A program made the position numbers and the translations under genes. Below the pieces are notes generated by a model that had not been told where the DNA came from, did not search any database, and saw nothing but the letters and a program-made list of their open reading frames with translations. Source: Halioglobus maricola (GTDB lineage Bacteria > Pseudomonadota > Gammaproteobacteria > Pseudomonadales > Halieaceae). Taken from it: 64,000 bases of DNA. The first letter of the stretch is position 1. Every line of letters begins with the position of its first letter. This document shows positions 16,524 through 24,374 of the stretch, piece after piece. The DNA lies in assembly GCF_009388985.1 (NCBI RefSeq), contig NZ_CP036422.1, positions 4,044,501 through 4,108,500 on the forward strand. The letters run 5' to 3'.

Positions 16524-19181
16524 CTAGAACCTGGCCTTCAAGCCAAGACTGTAGGTGACGCCCGGATCCCAGCGCTCGTATAGCTGGCCTCCCTGGGTCC
16601 ACTCAACTTCTGAGTCGAAAATATTGGCCGCCTTGGCCTCCAACTCCAATTCAGAGTTCTGCCATTCGAAGGCGTACTTCAACAGTACGTCGACACGGTG
16701 GCGGTCTTCCTCGACGATATCCGGCGCATTGTTGTCACCCACCAGCACGATCCGCTCGCCAGTAAAGTTGTAGGCAATACTACCGGTGATACCGTTGTCA
16801 TAACCCTGGTAGGAGAACAACACATTCCCCAGCAGGTCAGACTGGCCGGTCATGGGGCGCTCGTTGGAATAGAGCGGAGCGATCTGGCGACCGCCGGTCA
16901 GAGGCACGTCTGCCGCGGTTTCGCCGTCACCCAGAAGAGTCACCTCTGAATCAATCCAGGAGACGTTCGCCGATACGCGGAAACCGTCCCACTCAGGACT
17001 CATGCCGAACCATTCGCCGAAGTAAAGCTCTTTACGGATATCGAACTCCACACCTTCCAGCGTGGCCTCTTCCGCGTTGAACCAGGTGAAGATATCGCCC
17101 TGTGCCTGAATCTTGGCAAGCTCGATCGGATCGGTGAAGTCCTTGGAGAACACACCAACTGACATTTCGTCTGCCGCTCCGAAATACCACTCCCAGCGTA
17201 AATCCAGGTTCTCCACATCGGCGGGTTCCAAAAATACATTACCGCGATAGAGGTTTTGATCTTCGGGATTGCGCAGGGTAGAACCGGTGATCTCCAGCAA
17301 GCTCGGACGGTTTACTGTTTCCGAATAAGCCACTCGAACCTGCATATTCTCCAGGAATTCCCAGGTGACCGAGCCGCCGGGCAAGGTATCGGAATAGGAG
17401 CGTTTCACAAGGTTTTCTGTGCCCTGTTCGGTGTTACCACCCCAGGCATCAGCGGTGATGTCCGTATCTTCGTTGCGAACACCCAGTTGCACCCGAACCG
17501 AAGGCAAAACCTGCGAGTCAATGGTGCCGTAAAAAGCGCTCACTTCCTCGGACGACTCGGCAAACGGGAAGATCCCTGAAGCATTGGCCTGGCCGGCAGA
17601 GAAATCTCGCACCGTCAGATACTGGTTCGCCCAGTTATCAGTGCTGAACAACTGTTGCGGCGTCATCCACGACACGTAGTCAGGTGCCGATGGCTGCAGG
17701 CCAAAGCGGAACAGGCGATCTTCACTCTCGCGACCACGCTCGTAGTCGGAGTAGCCCGCCTTGATGGTGCTTTCGAGAAAATCGATCGGCAACTCTATAT
17801 CGAAACCATAGTCGTCAATCTCATCTTCGAGTTGGCTGTAATTGCGATCAGGCGCCTGGTAAACATCCCGCAAGTCGCCAGCTGCCTGACGGCTGGGGTC
17901 AACCAGAGACATATAGCCGCTGTTGTCCTCTGCGTATGTGTAAGTGCGGGTATCAGGCGCTTCCCTGGAACCGGAGCCGTCTACGATACGCCACTCGAAC
18001 AACATGTCGTTGAGGCTGCTGAAGTAGTGCTCGCCGGTCAGCTGAAACGACTCGATCTCGTTTTCAGTCCACTGCAGGCGATAGCTCTCGACAAAAGTTC
18101 CGTCTGTCACATCGTCTTCAGAAGACAGGCCGCGATCCTGTTGAACTTCGTCCTCAGACTGACGCAGATTCAGCGCTGTGAAAGACAGCGAGTTATCCTG
18201 ATTAAGCTCCAGACCAAGGTTTAGGAAGCCAGACAGGTTTACGGTTTGCTTGGTAATCCAGCGTGTGTAATCAACGGTTTGGTTGCTGCCGCCATCGACA
18301 CCAGTGAACTCATAGCGCGCAAGATCCTTGATCGTGTTATTCCACACATTGGTGTACTTGACGTTACCCAATACGCCCAGCGCCATACCATTGTCGAAAT
18401 CGAAACGCTTACCCAGCTCAGCTTCGCCACTGTAAATGGGCTTCATATCTTTTTCGTAGATATCCCAGTTGTTGTAGAAGCTGGCACCCAGGTTGGCTTT
18501 CTGGGGGTAATCTACGTCTTCAAACTCTTCACTGGTAAGCCCCTGGACATTCTTGGGAATTTTGCGAGTGCCATCGTCCCAGCCCCAGTTGTCGTTCTCG
18601 CCACCGCGGTAAAAAATTCCGTCGCCGCCTGTAGTTTCGGAATTGCCGCCGATCCGCAACTTGGCGACGAAGTAGTCTTCATCGGGAATGGTCTTGGTAC
18701 GGATGTCCACAACACCACCGGAGAAGTCGCCTGGGTACTGAGCAGAATAGGTCTTCTGCACCAACAGGCTCTTCACGATATTGTTGGGAACAATGTCTAG
18801 GGGCACCGTCTTCTGGAACGGAACCGGGGAGGAGATACGCGACCGGTTAAGCAGGGTCGAAGAGTAGCGCTCACCCAGACCGCGAACGTAGACGTATTTG
18901 CCGCCTACGAGGCTAAGGCCTGCCACCCTGGAGAGGGTCGCGCCGACTGTTGTCTCCGGCACCAGGTTCATATCGTCTTCACCAACGAGGTTGGAGATTT
19001 CAGAGGTGTCCCGTTTTTCGTCCGGGATGAACTGGCCGGTCACAAATACTTCTTCGATCTGCGGCACCGTGGCGCTGATCTCGATGTCTGTCTCCTGTGC
19101 TGTAGCGCTGGCGGACATTCCCGCCAGGGCTGACAGTACCGCAAGAGGCAGCTTCGCAGGTATTGGTTGCTTACGTTTCAT
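16524..19181 (-). CDS. TonB-dependent receptor, last gene of the PhoB-box operon
   Basis: An 885-residue outer-membrane receptor. The signal peptide ends near ATAQ (residue 29), and the plug starts at IEEVFVTGQF. The plug is of the distinct type with VGATLSRVAGLSLVGGKYVYVRGLGERYSS, then NNIVKSLLVQKTYSAQYPGDFSGGVVDIRT, which differs from the other receptors in this window. The barrel ends in GLKARF. It follows the modular surface protein by 15 bases, as that gene follows the lipoprotein, so all three are one operon. The PhoB-like promoter suggests phosphate or an organophosphate as substrate (inference); the conserved surface partners suggest capture at the cell surface first. Confidence 0.9.
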   Translation of the reverse strand: MKRKQPIPAKLPLAVLSALAGMSASATAQETDIEISATVPQIEEVFVTGQFIPDEKRDTSEISNLVGEDDMNLVPETTVGATLSRVAGLSLVGGKYVYVRGLGERYSSTLLNRSRISSPVPFQKTVPLDIVPNNIVKSLLVQKTYSAQYPGDFSGGVVDIRTKTIPDEDYFVAKLRIGGNSETTGGDGIFYRGGENDNWGWDDGTRKIPKNVQGLTSEEFEDVDYPQKANLGASFYNNWDIYEKDMKPIYSGEAELGKRFDFDNGMALGVLGNVKYTNVWNNTIKDLARYEFTGVDGGSNQTVDYTRWITKQTVNLSGFLNLGLELNQDNSLSFTALNLRQSEDEVQQDRGLSSEDDVTDGTFVESYRLQWTENEIESFQLTGEHYFSSLNDMLFEWRIVDGSGSREAPDTRTYTYAEDNSGYMSLVDPSRQAAGDLRDVYQAPDRNYSQLEDEIDDYGFDIELPIDFLESTIKAGYSDYERGRESEDRLFRFGLQPSAPDYVSWMTPQQLFSTDNWANQYLTVRDFSAGQANASGIFPFAESSEEVSAFYGTIDSQVLPSVRVQLGVRNEDTDITADAWGGNTEQGTENLVKRSYSDTLPGGSVTWEFLENMQVRVAYSETVNRPSLLEITGSTLRNPEDQNLYRGNVFLEPADVENLDLRWEWYFGAADEMSVGVFSKDFTDPIELAKIQAQGDIFTWFNAEEATLEGVEFDIRKELYFGEWFGMSPEWDGFRVSANVSWIDSEVTLLGDGETAADVPLTGGRQIAPLYSNERPMTGQSDLLGNVLFSYQGYDNGITGSIAYNFTGERIVLVGDNNAPDIVEEDRHRVDVLLKYAFEWQNSELELEAKAANIFDSEVEWTQGGQLYERWDPGVTYSLGLKARF

Positions 19182-19196
19182 TGCCGTTTCTCTCGT

Positions 19197-22100
19197 TTAC
19201 AGCCCAAATACCCAGGAACCTTTCCAGCTGTCGAAGTCGGATCCGACCACGTCAGATGCTTCAAAGAATCCATCAGAAGGCAGGGTTGCGGCGGGCGGTA
19301 TGCTCCCGTCCTGAGTCACGTTGACCGCGCCATCCAGGTAGGTCTGCAGATCCGGGTTATCGCCATCCACTACCTCGGAACAGCCAAAGGAGGCACTCTC
19401 GATGTTGATATCCATGCCGATGAGGCCGATCGAAGTGTCGCCGTCAACGTCCAGGCAAGTAGCTGAGCCGCCGACCATCACGTTGTAGAGATCGGCTCCC
19501 GTGCCGCGACGCAGGCGTATGCCGCGCTCGCCAGTGTTGCCCAGGATGGACATATTGGCGATGGTTGGATTGGAACGCGGTGCAGCGTTCTCGTCACCTT
19601 CGCGGTTGTCCGCTTCGATGCCGTTATCCGCAGAGTCGTCAGCCTGAACAATGTGGACATACTGCATGCGACCTTGCCAGCCGTCAGTCCAGTCCAATGA
19701 GTCATCGGCGTTGCCTGTGAGAACCACGTGCATGGCGTCTACTGTGCCACCGAAGAACTCGATGCCGTCGTCCAGATTGTTGTGAACCTGGATATAGTCA
19801 ACCATGGTGCCGGAACCTACACCCTGGAAGGCGATACCGTTCAGCTGGTTCTCAGGGTCAACGTTGGAGCCGGCGTACTTGACGACAAGGTAGTTGAGGC
19901 TACCGCTGGAGTCGAAAGCATCGGCGCCACCGAACAGGCCTGAGTTCGCTTCACCTTCCTTCGTACATTCCACGGTGCCGCCTTCGGCGCCTTCCGGACA
20001 GTCGTTGATCGGCGCGTTGCCATTGATCACAAGGCCGCCCCAGAGTCCGCGAGTAGAATCGGACAGGTTGGAACCATCCACGTCGGCCAGACCGGTCAGT
20101 GTCACAGGTGCAGTCGCTGTACCGTTGGCCACAATCTGCGAGCCGCGGGAAATCACCAGGAAGTCCTCGGCATCGTTACCGACAACCGTAGTACCCGCAT
20201 CCAGTGTCAGGGTTGCCGAATCAGTGTTGTCTCCACCCACCACAACTTTGCCGCTGAGAATGTAGAAGTTACCGGAGGTCAGGTGCATGTCAGAAAGAAT
20301 CGTTTCCGGCATCAGACAGGTAGGCGTGCCGTTGATCGGGCTGCCATCGGTAGTGCCGTCAGGACAACCTGCTGGCTCAGCCGGGAAGTCAGGGCTGCCG
20401 GTGTCGATGTCACCAAATGCCCAGCCTTCGGTCCAGTCATTGGCCGGGTCTGTAGCACCAATGAAGTCGACAGTCTCAAAGTTACCCATGCCATCCAGGT
20501 TAACCGGAGTGACCGAGCCACCCGTCTGGGAAACGTTACCCAGACTGTCCAGATAAGACTGCAGATCGGGGTTGTCGCCGTCTACCACTTCCGGACAGTT
20601 GAAGGACACGCCATCGAACAGGATTTCAGTGCCCAGCAGGCCATTTGAAGTGTCACCATCCACATCGATACAGGTAGCATTGTCGGTGATGTAGGTGTTG
20701 TACATGCGAATGCCGGTACCGCGACGGAAGCGCACGCCACGCTCGCCGGGGTTACCCACGATGGACATGTTGGCAATCATCGGCATGGAACGCGGCGTGG
20801 CGTTCTCGTCACCTTCGCGGTTGTCCGCCTCGATGCCGTTGTCGGCAGAGTCTGCGGCCTGGTTAATCACCAGGAACTGAATGTTGCCCTGCCAGCCATC
20901 TGTCCAATCCAGCGAGTCATCAGCATTGCCTGTCAGCACAACGTGCTTGGCAGAAACACTACCACCGAAGAACTCGATGCCGTCGTCCAGATTGTTGTGC
21001 ACCTGTACGAAGTCGACTTCAGTGCCGGAACCCACACCCTGGAAGGCGATACCGTTCAACTGGTTCTCAGGGTCGACATTGGAACCGGCGTATTTGACCA
21101 CAAGGTAGTTGAGACTGCCGCTGGAATCGGAAGCGTCAGATCCGCCGAACAGGCCGGAGTTCGCTTCGCCTTCTTTGGTGCACTGATCGGTGCCGCCAAC
21201 AGCGCCCTCAGGACAGTCGTTGATCGGCGCGTTACCGTTAATCACCAGGCCGCCCCACAGGCCGCGAGTGGCGTCGCTCACACCGCTGCCATCGACATCT
21301 GCCAGGCCAGTCATCGTCACCGGCGCATTTGCTGTACCGTTAGCTACGATCTGGGAACCGCGGGAAATCACCAGGAAGTCGTCGGCGTCATCACCAACAA
21401 TAGTGACACCGGCATTGACTGTCAGGGTAGCGGAGTCAGCGTTGTCACCACCGACAACCACCTTGCCATCAAGTACGTAGTAATTACCTGAAGACAGGGT
21501 CAGGTCAGAGGTAATGCTCGAGGGCAGTAGACAACTGGACACACCATTGATGTCTCCGTTCTCAGTGGTGCCGTCAGGGCAACCGGTGCTGGGCTGATCG
21601 CCGCCGCCATTGCTGACAGAACCAGCTACGGTCCAGCTAGCCGTCCAGTCGTCGCCGCCAAAGGCGCCAATAAAGGGTGCCGATTCGAAGTCACCGGAAG
21701 GTGTTACCGGGTCAACCTGGCCACCGGTTTGGGACACTTCTTCAGCGGAGTCGAGGTAGACTTCCACCGCACCGTCGTCATCGTCTTTGTGCGTTTCTGT
21801 GCAACCGAAGCTGGTGCCGGCAATGGTCAGGTCGGAACCCAAGAGGTTGCGGGATTCGCCACCAATGCGCAAACAGGTGCCGGCATCAACAACAAAACTG
21901 TTGGTCAGGTGAATGCCCGTTCCGCGACGGAAGCGCAGGCCGTTCTCACCGCCGAGGCCGTAACCGGACATATTGGTAATATTGGGCAGAGAGCGGGGCT
22001 CGGCATTCTCGTCGCCCTCGCGGTTATCTGCCTCGATCAGATTGTCGCCACTGTCTATCTGCTCCATATATAGATATTGGATGCTGCCCTGCCAACCGTC

Positions 22101-22712
22101 AGTCCAGTCGAGAGAGTCATCGCCGTTACCGGTCAGTACAACGTGGCTGGCGGAGACAGTGCCGCCGAAGAACTCAATGCCGTCGTCCAGGTTGTTATGT
22201 ACCTGCACGAAGTCAACCTCGGTGCCGGAACCCACGCCCTGGAAGGCGATGCCGTTCAGCTGGTTTTCAGGGTCGACGTTGGAGCCTGCATAAGAGACAA
22301 CAACGTATTTGAGGACACCAGAGCTATCGGCGGGATCGTCACCACCGAACAGGCCGGAGTTCGCCTCACCTTCCTTGGTACATTCGGCAGTGCCACCTGC
22401 AATACCTTCCGGGCAGTCATTGATAGGGGCAATACCATTGATAACAAGGCCACCCCACAAGCCGCGAGCGTTGCTCTCGACATCGCCGGTCACCGCCTGG
22501 TTGGCCGTAAAGTTAATGGGCTGCTCCGCGGTACCTTCCGCATGTATTTTGCAACCCTGCTCAATGACAAGGAAATCTTCGTTGGTGGCGCCGACAATCG
22601 TCGCGCCCTTCGCTACTTCCAGAACACATGACTGAGCCTGGGACTGCGCGCTATAGCCTGTAGAGAGCAGGAGGCCTGCTGCAACAGCACTGTATAATTT
22701 TGTTCGGTTCAT
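19197..22712 (-). CDS. Large modular surface protein, three ~400-residue repeats (beta-helix-like)
   Basis: A 1171-residue secreted protein with signal peptide (cleavage near SQAQ, residue 27). It consists of three highly similar modules. Each contains GLWGGLVING, a CPEG...CTKEGEANSGLFGG loop, AGSNVDPENQLNGIAFQGVG, VHNNLDDGIEFFGG, GNADDSLDWTDGWQG, ADNREGDEN and an RFRRGTG segment. Short repeating Val/Ile-rich strands alternating with Gly-Asn-Asp turns fit a right-handed parallel beta-helix, with paired cysteines as likely disulfides. Related modules occur, as I recall, in Bacteroidota surface proteins beside SusC-like receptors. No hydrolase active site is recognisable. It is probably an outer-surface binding partner of the TonB receptor. 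Confidence 0.8.
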   Translation of the reverse strand: MNRTKLYSAVAAGLLLSTGYSAQSQAQSCVLEVAKGATIVGATNEDFLVIEQGCKIHAEGTAEQPINFTANQAVTGDVESNARGLWGGLVINGIAPINDCPEGIAGGTAECTKEGEANSGLFGGDDPADSSGVLKYVVVSYAGSNVDPENQLNGIAFQGVGSGTEVDFVQVHNNLDDGIEFFGGTVSASHVVLTGNGDDSLDWTDGWQGSIQYLYMEQIDSGDNLIEADNREGDENAEPRSLPNITNMSGYGLGGENGLRFRRGTGIHLTNSFVVDAGTCLRIGGESRNLLGSDLTIAGTSFGCTETHKDDDDGAVEVYLDSAEEVSQTGGQVDPVTPSGDFESAPFIGAFGGDDWTASWTVAGSVSNGGGDQPSTGCPDGTTENGDINGVSSCLLPSSITSDLTLSSGNYYVLDGKVVVGGDNADSATLTVNAGVTIVGDDADDFLVISRGSQIVANGTANAPVTMTGLADVDGSGVSDATRGLWGGLVINGNAPINDCPEGAVGGTDQCTKEGEANSGLFGGSDASDSSGSLNYLVVKYAGSNVDPENQLNGIAFQGVGSGTEVDFVQVHNNLDDGIEFFGGSVSAKHVVLTGNADDSLDWTDGWQGNIQFLVINQAADSADNGIEADNREGDENATPRSMPMIANMSIVGNPGERGVRFRRGTGIRMYNTYITDNATCIDVDGDTSNGLLGTEILFDGVSFNCPEVVDGDNPDLQSYLDSLGNVSQTGGSVTPVNLDGMGNFETVDFIGATDPANDWTEGWAFGDIDTGSPDFPAEPAGCPDGTTDGSPINGTPTCLMPETILSDMHLTSGNFYILSGKVVVGGDNTDSATLTLDAGTTVVGNDAEDFLVISRGSQIVANGTATAPVTLTGLADVDGSNLSDSTRGLWGGLVINGNAPINDCPEGAEGGTVECTKEGEANSGLFGGADAFDSSGSLNYLVVKYAGSNVDPENQLNGIAFQGVGSGTMVDYIQVHNNLDDGIEFFGGTVDAMHVVLTGNADDSLDWTDGWQGRMQYVHIVQADDSADNGIEADNREGDENAAPRSNPTIANMSILGNTGERGIRLRRGTGADLYNVMVGGSATCLDVDGDTSIGLIGMDINIESASFGCSEVVDGDNPDLQTYLDGAVNVTQDGSIPPAATLPSDGFFEASDVVGSDFDSWKGSWVFGL
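19197..22712. repeat. Three intragenic 1.2-kb modules
   Basis: The same coding landmark (the VGSGT codons) falls at about 22224, 21024 and 19809, giving periods of 1200 and 1215 bases. Module boundaries are roughly 22712-21590, 21589-20375 and 20374-19197. Module 1 lacks the first ~50 residues found in modules 2 and 3 (the segment with CPDGTT and KVVVGGDN). Modules 2 and 3 are the closest to each other. The near identity points to recent duplication or ongoing gene conversion. Confidence 0.85.
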
Positions 22713-22727
22713 TCTGGCAAGTCTCCC

Positions 22728-23108
22728 TTAACCGTTGCTTACGCTAAGGGCACCGCCCTTGATGCGGAACACGACGTCATTGCCCAGCAGCAGACCTTGT
22801 GGGTCCAGCTTTCCACCCGGCAACGCAGTCACGTCAATGTCGTAGATTTCCCGGCCGTCATTCGCTGTCTCGCCGGTCGGGGTAATTGCAGATTCGAGGC
22901 CAGCAGGAATGACGCTCATAACAACGTCTCCATCGCCGTCACCATCGCCATCTCCATCTCCATCGCCGTCGCCGTCGCCATCGCCGTCGCCGTCTCCAAC
23001 CACTATCTGGCCCGGGGAAACGTTGTCAGAGGAGGAACCGCCGCAAGCGGCAAGCGAAGTAAGAAGCAGAGCAAGCAGTATCTGCTTAAGTCTGGTTTCG
23101 GAAGTCAT
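22728..23108 (-). CDS. Small lipoprotein with an Asp-Gly repeat
   Basis: A 126-residue lipoprotein, first gene of the operon. The start is the ATG at 23108 (MTSETRLKQILLALLLTSLAAC); a longer frame upstream lacks a signal sequence at its start. The lipobox is LAAC with Cys22. After a short Ser-rich linker comes a G(DG)11D tract, acidic and calcium-binding in character, and then a ~55-residue domain (LESAITPTGETANDGREIYD ... VVFRIKGGALSVSNG). The DG tract may be a flexible or calcium-rigidified spacer that lifts the C-terminal domain off the membrane. The function is unknown. Confidence 0.75.
   Translation of the reverse strand: MTSETRLKQILLALLLTSLAACGGSSSDNVSPGQIVVGDGDGDGDGDGDGDGDGDGDGDGDVVMSVIPAGLESAITPTGETANDGREIYDIDVTALPGGKLDPQGLLLGNDVVFRIKGGALSVSNG
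22926..22997. repeat. Asp-Gly codon repeat inside the lipoprotein gene
   Basis: Seventy-two bases of alternating GAY and GGN codons encode G(DG)11D. Codon choice varies among GAC/GAT and GGC/GGA/GGT, so the repeat is maintained at protein level more than DNA level. Confidence 0.9.
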
Positions 23109-23184
23109 GTCTAATCCCTGTATTTTGATGTAACAAATTTCACGGCACAGAAGCGCCCGGCTTTTCACCGATGTGTAGCGCCGA

Positions 23185-23218
23185 ATACTAGGAGGGAGAA
23201 GTGACAGTAATGTGATCG
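23185..23218 (-). promoter_or_regulatory. PhoB-box-like promoter of the three-gene operon
   Basis: Read on the minus strand, 23218-23201 is CGATCACATTACTGTCAC. It matches 14 of 18 positions of the PhoB box (two CTGTCAT-type direct repeats separated by four bases); the second half-site CTGTCAC is perfect. Ten bases downstream lies TAGTAT (23190-23185), a reasonable -10 placed exactly as in PhoB-activated promoters, where the box replaces the -35. Transcription would start near 23178, giving a ~70-base leader to the lipoprotein ATG. Confidence 0.6.
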
Positions 23219-23349
23219 GGATATTGCAAAAATATTAAACATCAGGAGTCGCCATGTTTTGCAGTCACAAAACATTCACGCCTCTATCGCGGGGGTGTAA
23301 CACGAACCGGCAATCCTGCCCGTAAATAGAACGGCTCAGAGGCAAGACC

Positions 23350-23541
23350 ATGAAACGACACAACAACACGATTAACGAATCCGAGAAGAAGCGAATCCGC
23401 GACGAGATTGACACGCAGATCGCGCAGTTTCTGGAGACCGGCGGCAAGATCGACGTCCTCAGCGGCAACTCAAACGACTCAAAGCGTGTTATCGGGTCGG
23501 TGTGGCACCACGGGGAAGATCTGCCCAGCCAGGGTCAGTGA
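23350..23541 (+). CDS. Small charged protein, SutA-like
   Basis: A 63-residue protein: a charged helix (NESEKKRIRDEIDTQIAQFLE) followed by TGGKIDVLSGN and a polar tail. The pattern 'helix, FL-x2-GGKI, disordered tail' recalls the C-terminal part of SutA, the small RNA-polymerase-binding regulator of Pseudomonas, though the acidic N-terminus of SutA is missing. Similarity is by eye only. It may be a transcription-associated small protein; otherwise function is unknown. It stands alone, divergent from the PhoB-box operon. Confidence 0.55.
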   Translation: MKRHNNTINESEKKRIRDEIDTQIAQFLETGGKIDVLSGNSNDSKRVIGSVWHHGEDLPSQGQ

Positions 23542-23609
23542 CCGCCTGAAGGCAGACCTTCTTTGAGATTCAGCAGCTCATGGAAGAGCGCCATTGCCGC
23601 AAAGGCACC

Positions 23610-23957
23610 CTAGAGATCGACTTCCCGGCGAAATTCGCGTTCGATTCGCTGCTGCTGCTCATAGCGGCTGACGCCACGACGCCGGTCGCTGTCACGCATG
23701 CGCTGCTGATAGCGCTGGCGTCGATAGCGGGCCACCAGGCGGGGAAACCACTCGGCCTCCTCCTCACCTGCGATCAGCGCCTCTATGAAGGCGATATCTA
23801 TGCCTACCCGATAGGCGATGCGACTGGGGCGAATTTTATGCGCGTGGAATTCGGCAACGATGTGAATCTGTTGCTCGCGGTTGTGCTGGCACTCGCGGGA
23901 ATAGCCATAGGGCGGAGAGGGTGTGCGCGGGTCGGCTGTTGATAGTTGCTTTGTCAT
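23610..23957 (-). CDS. Small basic protein of unknown function with an HTH-like segment
   Basis: A 115-residue protein starting at the ATG at 23957 (MTKQLSTADPRTPSPPYGYS). Residues of about 44-66 (RPSRIAYRVGIDIAFIEALIAG) look like a small helix-turn-helix. The C-terminal third is strongly arginine- and glutamine-rich (YRRQRYQQRMRDSDRRRG, RIEREFRREVDL), which suggests nucleic-acid contact. I recall no named family. The opposite strand is also open over most of the gene, but lacks a plausible protein. Confidence 0.5.
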   Translation of the reverse strand: MTKQLSTADPRTPSPPYGYSRECQHNREQQIHIVAEFHAHKIRPSRIAYRVGIDIAFIEALIAGEEEAEWFPRLVARYRRQRYQQRMRDSDRRRGVSRYEQQQRIEREFRREVDL

Positions 23958-24082
23958 GATCACATTATTTAGCAGCAGCTGCGGAAATTGCAATTTATCT
24001 AGCCGCAATGACACCAATCCCAACTGGCGACTTTGGCTATCCGGTGCAATACTGGAGAGGAGTAAACCCCAAAAAGGAAGCT

Positions 24083-24361
24083 ATGATGAAGCGGACCCTA
24101 CTAGCCACAGCACTCGTGGCAGGCACTCTCATCCTCGCCGGATGCAGCGCCGAGCCCGGCAGTGAACGGTGGTGCAAAGCGAAAAAAGATCAGCCCAAAT
24201 CAGAGTGGACTGGCAGCGATGCCGCGACCTTTGCCAAAAATTGCCTGATTGACGGCACCGAAGTCGGCTCTGAAAAGTGGTGTGAAGACCTATCCGGCAA
24301 GCCCAAGGGTGACTGGACCGCCAGCGAGGCATCCACATACGCCAAGCACTGTGTAATGTAA
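24083..24361 (+). CDS. Lipoprotein with two tandem DUF3012 units
   Basis: A 92-residue lipoprotein with start MMKRTLLATALVAGTLILAGC and AAGGAAG two bases before the first ATG (24083); the ATG at 24086 is equally possible. After the lipidated cysteine come two similar ~33-residue units: GSERWCKAKKDQPKSEWTGS...FAKNC and GSEKWCEDLSGKPKGDWTAS...YAKHC. The motif (GSExWC, W(T), AKxC) is that of DUF3012, which normally occurs once per protein, so this is an internal duplication. Each unit has a conserved Cys pair. Function is unknown. Confidence 0.75.
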   Translation: MMKRTLLATALVAGTLILAGCSAEPGSERWCKAKKDQPKSEWTGSDAATFAKNCLIDGTEVGSEKWCEDLSGKPKGDWTASEASTYAKHCVM

Positions 24362-24374
24362 GGAATATCCACAC

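Noticed and set aside
23253..23326. A 23-codon frame after GGAG (MFCSHKTFTPLS...)
   Set aside because: Too short, no membrane helix or signal, and composition looks random; the ribosome-site-like GGAG alone is not enough.
23580..23942. A 120-codon open frame on the plus strand
   Set aside because: It runs antisense to the more protein-like minus-strand gene at 23610-23957, has no good ribosome site and no recognisable features.
23936..23975. Second PhoB box (TTGTCAT...) near the small basic protein
   Set aside because: Only one half-site fits; the second half does not match.
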